DNA of 11,212 nt from Bacilli bacterium (lineage in GTDB: Bacteria; Bacillota_I; Bacilli_A; RF39; UBA660), in contig JAFUBK010000164.1 in NCBI GenBank assembly GCA_017460245.1, forward strand, positions 1 through 11,212. The letters are read 5' to 3'. The position numbers and the translations under genes were made by a program. This document shows, piece after piece, positions 5,897-11,212 of the stretch (positions are counted from its first letter, which is position 1; each line of letters opens with the position of its first letter). Under the pieces are notes generated by a model. The model was not told where the DNA came from and did not search any database. It worked only from the letters and a program-made list of their open reading frames with translations.

Positions 5897-7036
5897 TTAT
5901 GATATCATTCCACTTAACCACACTGATGGCCAACCAATATCCGGTATAACAAATGATACCTTTCCAACAACATGCTCATAATCAACTTCACCAACGTCAT
6001 TAGCATTGTTGTGATCACCTTTTGTAATAAACACACGATTTCCATATTGATCATTAGAAGTATCAACAATTCTATGAACAACATATTTACTGCCACTTAC
6101 AAATTGAATTATATCACCCTTATCAAGGTCCTCTTTTTCTATTTTTGACAATTTTTCAACAACTACCGCATCACCACGGTTAAATGTTGGCGACATACTT
6201 CCAGACAAAACCGCAATCGGTTGATATTTAAATAGCCCAATAACAAATCCAGCAAGTACAGCAATAAAAGCAAACACTGGAACATATACAACTGGGCTAT
6301 ATTGCTTTTTAGCACGTTTTGATAAGCGTTCAGTTTTCTTTATATGAACATAATTTAAATAAACAAATACCGCAACCGGCAATAATATACCAACAACAGC
6401 CGTAACAAACCAATCAAACGATGGAACAATCGGTACAATAAATTCAGGAAGTAATACAAACAATCTATAAATTATCGGTAATTTTGATCCTCCTACATAT
6501 GACAAATATGTCATTACCGCACTAGTTACAATAAGTGGAATTAAAGTTGTTACTGTATAAATAAATCCATCTTTTACAGAACTATAATTGCCCATAAAGC
6601 CTGAAATAGAAATATTTGCGAGTATAAACATTATAGTGATTATAACAAAATTATATTTTTCTTTTTTTCCAATCTTTATCATTGAATTTCTAATTATTTC
6701 TTGGAAAACTACAACACTACCAAAAGACCATATATTCTTAACAATTGCTAAAATTTCTTTAGAATAAGGTGTTCTTTGGAAGCCAAATAACAAACCAAGT
6801 AAATAATAGATAATGATATAAACAATTAGAGCAATTACTAAACTTTGAGTTTTATTAGTCTCGTCCTTCACTCTTAAACCAGTTTCACGACTTAAGAACA
6901 CTGCAAACCCGCACAAGCAAATCCACAAAATCGGATTGATAACCTCGTTATAAAGAGGAAGATTTGCAGGCATTATAACAAACGAATCAACTAATAAATA
7001 GATTAGCATCACTGCATATAAAATCCAGTTTTTCAT
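5897..7036 (-). CDS. Signal peptidase I, SipW-like (S26B) with a long N-terminal membrane domain
   Basis: The C-terminal third is a type I signal peptidase of the ER/archaeal/SipW class, which removes signal peptides outside the membrane with a Ser-His dyad. S280 lies in VLSGSMSPTF, H321 in VVHRI (His replacing the Lys of ordinary bacterial enzymes), and D341 in TKGDHN, with D347 nearby. The 379-residue length is about twice that of SipW. The extra N-terminal region (1-230) is almost all membrane, with about seven or eight hydrophobic segments, followed by a basic loop (232-244) and one more helix at 250-270 before the catalytic serine. VVVFQEIIRNS (108-118) faintly recalls the E-xx-R motif of CPBP membrane proteases. 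AAAGGGG precedes the ATG. The neighbours upstream encode two proteins with SipW-type signal peptides, its likely substrates, and the DUF5305-like gene follows in the same operon. Confidence 0.92.
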   Translation of the reverse strand: MKNWILYAVMLIYLLVDSFVIMPANLPLYNEVINPILWICLCGFAVFLSRETGLRVKDETNKTQSLVIALIVYIIIYYLLGLLFGFQRTPYSKEILAIVKNIWSFGSVVVFQEIIRNSMIKIGKKEKYNFVIITIMFILANISISGFMGNYSSVKDGFIYTVTTLIPLIVTSAVMTYLSYVGGSKLPIIYRLFVLLPEFIVPIVPSFDWFVTAVVGILLPVAVFVYLNYVHIKKTERLSKRAKKQYSPVVYVPVFAFIAVLAGFVIGLFKYQPIAVLSGSMSPTFNRGDAVVVEKLSKIEKEDLDKGDIIQFVSGSKYVVHRIVDTSNDQYGNRVFITKGDHNNANDVGEVDYEHVVGKVSFVIPDIGWPSVWLSGMIS

Positions 7037-7071
7037 ATTCTAACCCCTTTATATTAGCCCCTATCATAACT

Positions 7072-7099
7072 ACTATAATAAATTGTATCATAGTTTCAA
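7072..7099 (-). promoter_or_regulatory. Promoter of the signal peptidase-DUF5305 operon
   Basis: TTGAAA (7094-7099) and TATAGT (7072-7077) on the minus strand are 16 nt apart, with a leader of about 30 nt before the ATG at 7036. It lies downstream of the terminator of the TasA-like genes, so the peptidase can be expressed separately. Confidence 0.65.
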
Positions 7100-7166
7100 T
7101 TATTTAGCAATCAATTTACGTTAAAAAATGTAATTTATTTTATCTTTTTACATATTTTTTAGAAAG

Positions 7167-7187
7167 AAAAAAACGCCATAAAGCGTT
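7167..7187 (-). terminator. Intrinsic terminator after the second TasA-like gene
   Basis: AACGC, loop TTTATG and GCGTT form a hairpin followed by a run of T on the minus strand, 5 nt after the stop codon. Some read-through could supply the downstream peptidase. Confidence 0.75.
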
Positions 7188-7191
7188 CTTA

Positions 7192-7794
7192 CTAAGCACC
7201 CGTATTTTGTTTGTAACTTAAGTCAACAGTTAAAGTTGCACTTTCTGAAGAAGTATAGTTACCAGTAGTACCAGCAGCAGTATCAGTATCAATGAATGTA
7301 GCAGTAACAGTCATTGTAGCTGAACCATCATTAGCTGCGATAGCTGTAGGGTTTGGAGAAGTTACTTCAAATTTAATATGACCTTTAGTCGCAGTAAGTC
7401 CTTGAACATCACCACCAGCAAGTGTTAATGTAGGTCCACTATCAACAATAGCGTTCAAAGTACCTTCGTTTAAAATTGTAAGTGTGAATACTACTTTATC
7501 CCCTGGTTGAGTTAATTTAGCATTTAACTCTGCTTTTAAATTGTTTGGATAAGTAACAGTTCCAGTTGGAGCAGCAGATGCTAGTGTAGTACCATCAGCT
7601 AAAGTACCAGGAGTTCCAACAACAACCCCGTTTTCACTTTCTGTTTTAGTTGTGTCAAAGTGAACATTCCATGATGAGTTGATTTCAGCTTTACCATTAA
7701 TAGTAAGTTGTGTGGCAAAAGCTGCATAACCAACTGCCATAACTAAAACAACTGCAAGTAATCCTCCTATTAAAATATTTTTATTTTTTTCCAC
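7192..7794 (-). CDS. TasA-like exported protein with SipW-type signal peptide (copy 1)
   Basis: This 200-residue protein begins with a SipW-type signal peptide: short basic start, IGGLLAVVLVMAVGYAAFA, and a probable cleavage site AFA|T after residue 27. The mature part is Thr/Ala/Val-rich, lacks cysteine and looks all-beta, as in the TasA/camelysin group whose members form surface fibres in Bacillus. A block AKLTQPGDKVVFTLTILNEGT (about residues 90-110; here broken by family convention as PGD then N-x-GT) is shared with copy 2. It starts at GTG 7792-7794 behind AAAGGAAG with 8 nt spacing and ends just before a strong terminator. It lies 61 nt after copy 2, probably cotranscribed from the copy 2 promoter. 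TasA itself is longer (about 260 residues), so I call it TasA-like and not tasA. Fibre formation is inference. Confidence 0.85.
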   Translation of the reverse strand: MEKNKNILIGGLLAVVLVMAVGYAAFATQLTINGKAEINSSWNVHFDTTKTESENGVVVGTPGTLADGTTLASAAPTGTVTYPNNLKAELNAKLTQPGDKVVFTLTILNEGTLNAIVDSGPTLTLAGGDVQGLTATKGHIKFEVTSPNPTAIAANDGSATMTVTATFIDTDTAAGTTGNYTSSESATLTVDLSYKQNTGA

Positions 7795-7855
7795 GTTTCA
7801 TTCTTCCTTTCTAAATTGCTTAAACAATTAAATTATTTTATAAAATAAACACTAA

Positions 7856-8404
7856 TTATGAGTTTTGAACACAAGTTATAACTAAAGTTATAGGATCAGA
7901 TGTTTTATCAGCTGTAGCTGGTTCAGTAGTTACAGAACTATTATAAGTTGTAGTTACTGTAAATGTTTTTGTCTCACCAGCAGGAATTACATTACCAACA
8001 GCAATTCCATCATAAGTATTAGTGATAGCTGCAGTATTACCATCAGTAAAATTAATAGCACTTACTTTAGCATCAAATGTACCAGCGTTTGTAATAACAA
8101 CATCATAAGTAACAAAATCTCCTGGGCTAGCTAATTGAGCTTTGAACTGAGCAGTTAAAGTATCAACTATTCTAGTTCCATCAGTTGCACTAGATGCATT
8201 ATAAACAACATCAGTTCCTGTGCTTGCAGCCTGAGCTGTAATACTAGTTAATTTAACATCCCATTTAGCGTTACCATCAGCACCACCAGTACTAGCAGTA
8301 GCACTAATTTGTAATTGAGTAGCAAATGCAGCATAACCAACTGCCATTACAAATACTATTGCAAGTAATCCTCCTATTAAAGCGTTTTTGTTTTTACTTT
8401 CCAT
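7856..8404 (-). CDS. TasA-like exported protein with SipW-type signal peptide (copy 2)
   Basis: This 182-residue protein is a paralogue of the downstream gene. Its signal peptide (ALIGGLLAIVFVMAVGYAAFA, about residues 8-28, cleavage AFA|T) is nearly identical to copy 1 in protein and DNA, whereas the mature parts have diverged apart from the A-x-L-x-x-PGD and N-x-GT blocks. The mature protein is Thr/Ser/Ala/Val-rich and predicted beta, with a single Cys near the C-terminus (ITCVQNS). It is the first gene of the cassette, has its own near-consensus promoter and a GGGAAGG ribosome binding site, and is separated from argS by a terminator. With copy 1 it probably supplies two subunits, for example a major fibre protein and a minor or cap protein. 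That division of labour is inferred by analogy with TasA and its partners, not seen in the sequence. Confidence 0.85.
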   Translation of the reverse strand: MESKNKNALIGGLLAIVFVMAVGYAAFATQLQISATASTGGADGNAKWDVKLTSITAQAASTGTDVVYNASSATDGTRIVDTLTAQFKAQLASPGDFVTYDVVITNAGTFDAKVSAINFTDGNTAAITNTYDGIAVGNVIPAGETKTFTVTTTYNSSVTTEPATADKTSDPITLVITCVQNS

Positions 8405-8451
8405 ATTTACCTTCCCTTTCTACAAATTTATGGCTCTCTACCATTACTCAT

Positions 8452-8480
8452 ACTATAACACAAACAAAATTTAAGTGCAA
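8452..8480 (-). promoter_or_regulatory. Sigma-A promoter of the TasA-like genes
   Basis: TTGCAC (8475-8480) and TATAGT (8452-8457) on the minus strand are 17 nt apart. The leader to the ATG at 8404 is about 40 nt and includes a purine-rich AAAGGGAAGG. The promoter starts right behind the argS terminator. Confidence 0.75.
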
Positions 8481-8481
8481 T

Positions 8482-8513
8482 AAAAAATGTAAAAATTTTT
8501 TTAATTTTTACAT
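8482..8513 (-). terminator. Intrinsic terminator of argS
   Basis: ATGTAAAAATT pairs with AATTTTTACAT, and five to six T follow on the minus strand. The argS stop codon (TAA, 8508-8510) is inside the hairpin. The stem is almost entirely A-T, but it is long. Confidence 0.65.
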
Positions 8514-10175
8514 GTTTGTAGGAAGATGTATGCCAAGTAGCTGTAAAAGTGTTTTAGTGACCTTATTGTTAAAACCTAAAACAACTTCAAAATCGTCTTT
8601 TACATTTCCACTAAGCCCACTAATTTTATTATTTTGATAAAAATTATTCGCAGTAACCGATAAGTCGTATAAATAATTAGCAATATAATGAGGTTTTCTT
8701 TCTTTTACTGCTTGATTAATCACATCACTTACCTCAAGTAATTTTAAACGAAGTGCCCTATCAGACTCACTATAAACAGTATCAGATAAGACATTGTTAT
8801 TTTCAGAAATGATTTTATTAATTCTTAAATAAGTATATAAAACATAAGGGCCAGTCTTTCCGTTGACCTCACTAAATTTTTTAATATCAAAAATATAATT
8901 ACGTTCAAAATCATTTTGTAAATCAGCAAACTTAATAATCGCATTTACAATTTTATCCAAATCTTCTTTTTCCATATCCTTGTTTTCTTCACGCAAATTT
9001 ACAAACTCTTTTTTTACTTCATTAATCAAATCTTCAAGTTTTAAAGTTCCACCATCACGAGTCTTAAAAGGTTTATTATCAGCACCATTGACCGTACCAT
9101 AACCATAATGTTCTAAAACGCCATCAAACATATGACTTTTTTTAGCAGCTCTAAATACTTGCGTAAAATATAAATCTTGACGATTATCTGTAACATAAAT
9201 AATGTTATCAGGATGAAAATCACGACCCCTTTGCCAAATAGTACCCAAATCAGATGTTGCATACAAATATGCACCATTACTTTTTTGAATAATACAAGGA
9301 GGAACATCAATTTTATCGTTTTCTTCCTTAACATCGATTATTTTGGCGCCATCATCAAGGCGAACAACACCTTGTTTTTCCAGATAAGGTATCATTTCAT
9401 CAAATTCTTTATACGCATCACTTTCACCATACCAATAATCAAAATATACAGACAAATAATCATAAATTCTTCTAACGTCTTTAAGTGAAACATCCATAAT
9501 TTTTTTCCATAAAACTAAATATTGTTCATCCCTATCTTGTAACGATTTAGTAATTAATGCACACTCATTTTTAACCTGTTCACTTTCTTTACATAAAGCA
9601 CTCATTTTAGGATAAGTATTATTCAAATAATCCAAAGTAAGTTCAACATTTTCAAAATTAGTATCAGGATAATCTTGTAAAATACCATAGATAACTTGTC
9701 CCATTTGCAGCCCTATATCACCTAAATGAACGTCAGAAATTGTATCATTACCAACAAATTTTAAAATATTATTAATAGACTGTCCAATAATAGCTGTTCG
9801 CAAATGTCCAACATGAAGCGGTTTAGCCACGTTTGGTCCACCATAATCAATAACAATTTTTTTATTTTCTTTTTTAGCTCCAAGCATATCTTTATTAATT
9901 AAGTTTCTTAATCTATCACAAATATACTTATCACTAACCATGATATTAATAAAGCCAGGACTTGCCAAACTAACGCTTTCAAAATAATCAGTAAAATTAG
10001 ATAATTTATTTATTTCTAAAACAACTTCTTCACCTATTGTCATTGGCGACTTATGATATGTTTTAGCCAGTTTAAACAAATCATCGCATTGATAATCAGC
10101 ATTATTGGATTTTACAATCTTAGTTTCATTCTCATAACCCAAAGATTTAAAAACACTGTTAAATAATTCTTCCAT
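8508..10175 (-). CDS. argS: Arginyl-tRNA synthetase
   Basis: ArgRS charges tRNA-Arg with arginine in the cytoplasm. At 555 residues it has the usual class Ia layout. The N-terminal additional domain that contacts the tRNA D loop covers about 1-95. The HIGH motif is H121-V-G-H124 within NVAKPLHVGHLRTA, and YATSDLG is at 305-311. The KMSKS position is replaced by PFKTRDGG (369-376), a normal divergence in many ArgRS enzymes. The C-terminal DALR-type anticodon-binding domain ends in LLQLLGIHLP. The ATG at 10173-10175 follows GGAGG by 6 nt. The gene is headed by a T-box leader with an arginine specifier and its own consensus promoter, and closed by a terminator, so it is monocistronic and induced when uncharged tRNA-Arg accumulates. 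The adjacent TasA-like genes are transcribed in the same direction but have their own promoter. Confidence 0.97.
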   Translation of the reverse strand: MEELFNSVFKSLGYENETKIVKSNNADYQCDDLFKLAKTYHKSPMTIGEEVVLEINKLSNFTDYFESVSLASPGFINIMVSDKYICDRLRNLINKDMLGAKKENKKIVIDYGGPNVAKPLHVGHLRTAIIGQSINNILKFVGNDTISDVHLGDIGLQMGQVIYGILQDYPDTNFENVELTLDYLNNTYPKMSALCKESEQVKNECALITKSLQDRDEQYLVLWKKIMDVSLKDVRRIYDYLSVYFDYWYGESDAYKEFDEMIPYLEKQGVVRLDDGAKIIDVKEENDKIDVPPCIIQKSNGAYLYATSDLGTIWQRGRDFHPDNIIYVTDNRQDLYFTQVFRAAKKSHMFDGVLEHYGYGTVNGADNKPFKTRDGGTLKLEDLINEVKKEFVNLREENKDMEKEDLDKIVNAIIKFADLQNDFERNYIFDIKKFSEVNGKTGPYVLYTYLRINKIISENNNVLSDTVYSESDRALRLKLLEVSDVINQAVKERKPHYIANYLYDLSVTANNFYQNNKISGLSGNVKDDFEVVLGFNNKVTKTLLQLLGIHLPTNM

Positions 10176-10191
10176 AATATTCCTCCTATAT

Positions 10192-10386
10192 AAAAAAATT
10201 CTATAAAATAAGGACGAATAACCCGCGGTGCCACCTTACTTCATAGAATTCCTATGCGCTTTAGATCTTTAATGCAATCATACAAACAGCTCAGTAGGAC
10301 GTTCATAAAAGGTTATTATCTAATTTCCACTATCATAGATTCACTATAAACACTAACTTTTACTACTACTCTACATCCTCGCCTTG
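10192..10386 (-). promoter_or_regulatory. Arginine T-box riboswitch leader of argS
   Basis: The leader has the T-box sequence AAGGTGGCACCGCGG (10223-10237) and a strong terminator, in which a 17-nt arm (10234-10250) pairs with 10197-10213 and is followed by seven T. The T-box arm overlaps the terminator's 5' side, as needed for mutually exclusive antiterminator and terminator folds. Stem I includes AGAGTAGTAGTA (10361-10372) and a specifier region GAACGTCC in which CGT (10299-10301) is an arginine codon. The UGGC of the antiterminator bulge would pair with a tRNA ending GCCA, consistent with discriminator G73 of tRNA-Arg. Uncharged tRNA-Arg would therefore turn argS on. Confidence 0.92.
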
Positions 10387-10392
10387 ACTAAA

Positions 10393-10421
10393 ATTATATA
10401 CAATAATTAGTAAAAAGTCAA
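10393..10421 (-). promoter_or_regulatory. Sigma-A promoter of the argS leader
   Basis: TTGACT (10416-10421), a 17-nt spacer and TATAAT (10393-10398) on the minus strand form a near-perfect promoter. It begins 3 nt beyond the terminator of the preceding gene. Confidence 0.85.
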
Positions 10422-10423
10422 AC

Positions 10424-10446
10424 AAAAAGAAGTATAAAAACTTCTT
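10424..10446 (-). terminator. Terminator of the zinc-ribbon membrane protein gene
   Basis: AAGAAGT, loop TTTTAT and ACTTCTT form a 7-bp hairpin followed by a short T run on the minus strand. It overlaps the stop codon at 10445-10447. Confidence 0.6.
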
Positions 10447-11128
10447 ATAAAAATATTTTTGTTAAAACAAACACTATAACCATAAATATAGCCAGTGTAA
10501 GTAAATAAATATATCCATGCATATTTTCATCTTTTTGACCAATAAACTTAATACCATGATAAGTATAAACTAAACTAAGTACACACCCAAACAAAATCAA
10601 AAGAACTCCAAGTGTCATATTTATAAACATTAAAACAGTAGCGCCAATCATCACACAGGAGTTAATAATAGAAACCACTCCACACAAAGCATAAATTTCT
10701 TTATAATTAGCTTCGCCCTTAAAAATAGAATTATTAACCAAATAAAGAACACCAGCATAAACAAAAGATAGTCCAAAACAAACAGCCACCGTTGTAAAGA
10801 AAATTTTCATATATGGCAAATTTGAACTTAACACAGGTATTATTGTAAATGGACTAACAAGACCAGTTACGGCATATTCAGCATTATTCACAAGTGACAA
10901 TGAAAATATTCCTGCAATAAAACTCATAATTGCCATCAAAATCATCGCAAAACTAAAATTTTTTTGTTTTGTAAAATCTTTTATCGTATCAATCGGTTTA
11001 CTAAAAATATCCATCGCTAAATTGATAATACTATTTACCATTTCATTTTCTGTATATTCACCTTTTTTACAATCACATTTTTTGCCGTCTTTTAATTCTT
11101 TACCACAATTAGAACAAAATTTAGCCAT
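10445..11128 (-). CDS. Zinc-ribbon, multi-pass membrane protein (Yip1-like)
   Basis: The protein is 227 residues when started at ATG 11126-11128, which has GGGAG 8 nt upstream. An in-frame ATG at 11144-11146 would add six residues, but its own codons contain that ribosome binding site, so it is less likely. The N-terminus MAKFCSNCGKEL with C5xxC8 and C18xC20 is a small zinc ribbon. After a linker (about 25-60) come five hydrophobic segments at roughly 62-82, 103-130, 142-165, 167-188 and 202-225. This zinc-ribbon plus five-helix layout resembles bacterial Yip1/DUF1282-like proteins of unknown function. The protein probably sits in the cell membrane with the ribbon inside. It is bounded by its own terminator and is not linked to argS. 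No clear promoter is visible in 11147-11212, although that stretch is very AT-rich. Confidence 0.75.
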   Translation of the reverse strand: MAKFCSNCGKELKDGKKCDCKKGEYTENEMVNSIINLAMDIFSKPIDTIKDFTKQKNFSFAMILMAIMSFIAGIFSLSLVNNAEYAVTGLVSPFTIIPVLSSNLPYMKIFFTTVAVCFGLSFVYAGVLYLVNNSIFKGEANYKEIYALCGVVSIINSCVMIGATVLMFINMTLGVLLILFGCVLSLVYTYHGIKFIGQKDENMHGYIYLLTLAIFMVIVFVLTKIFL

Positions 11129-11212
11129 TTTATTCACTCCCTTCAATATTATTTACAAGAAATATCATCGTTTTTATAATTTTTAAATAATTTTATAGAA
11201 TTTTTTTCAAGG

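Noticed and set aside
7783..7803. A six-codon ORF (ATG AAA CGT ...) overlapping the GTG start of TasA-like copy 1
   Set aside because: Its ATG is only about 1-2 nt from the Shine-Dalgarno sequence and the peptide is trivial. The GTG has proper spacing and opens a real signal peptide.
9113..9488. ORFs in other frames within argS (minus 9113-9334, plus 9177-9488)
   Set aside because: They lie within the highly conserved ArgRS coding region and have only hydrophobic or low-complexity translations.
1..11212. Mycoplasma-type code (TGA as Trp)
   Set aside because: Recognised proteins use TGG for Trp, none contains an in-frame TGA, and TGA is the U32 stop right at the terminator.
1..11212. CRISPR array, insertion sequence or rRNA gene
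   Set aside because: No regularly spaced repeats, transposase-like frame with terminal repeats, or rRNA-like sequence was seen on either strand.

Overview
This looks like a chromosomal stretch of a low-GC, Gram-positive bacterium of the Bacilli/Firmicutes type. The evidence is very AT-rich DNA, A/T-ended codons, GGAGG-type ribosome binding sites, near-consensus sigma-A promoters (TTGACT or TTTACA, 17 bp, TATAAT), a T-box leader on an aminoacyl-tRNA synthetase gene, rubrerythrin, and a SipW-like signal peptidase beside TasA-like exported proteins. Tryptophan is written TGG and no recognised gene is interrupted by an in-frame TGA, so the standard bacterial code applies and not the Mycoplasma code. 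Assignment to an anaerobic, uncultured gut-type Bacilli lineage is inference.

Layout. (1) 1-667: the 3' part of an unrecognised plus-strand gene, possibly nuclease-like, followed by an 18-nt copy of part of a tRNA-Gly. (2) 687-2554, minus strand: tRNA-Gly(UCC) with its own promoter and terminator, rubrerythrin, a membrane-anchored protein gene broken by a -1 frameshift, and an RNHCP-type zinc-finger protein. (3) 2575-4790, plus strand: a U32-family (RlhA/TrhP-like) RNA-hydroxylation gene, also split by a one-base frameshift, ending in a perfect palindrome that can terminate both converging transcripts. (4) 4793-8480, minus strand: a secretion and surface-fibre cassette. In transcription order it holds two paralogous TasA-like proteins with SipW-type signal peptides, a signal peptidase I with a very large membrane domain, and a DUF5305-like two-pass membrane protein. 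(5) 8482-10421, minus strand: argS behind an arginine T-box leader with a CGU specifier. (6) 10424-11128, minus strand: a zinc-ribbon membrane protein.

How the genes fit together. The cassette in region 4 is the most coherent functional unit. Each TasA-like protein carries the signal peptide type that SipW peptidases process, the peptidase is encoded next door, and the DUF5305-like protein lies 21 nt behind it. The two TasA-like genes have their own strong promoter and a terminator after the second copy. The peptidase and DUF5305-like genes have a second promoter, which suggests abundant substrate and less processing machinery. The remaining genes are housekeeping or stress functions (rubrerythrin, ArgRS, rRNA/tRNA modification) with no visible link to the cassette.

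The least expected features are the two -1 frameshifts, each preceded by an in-frame A_AAA_AAC or A_AAA_AAG heptamer, the inverted tRNA-Gly fragment, and a tRNA-Gly with C at position 55 and a C27-A43 mismatch.
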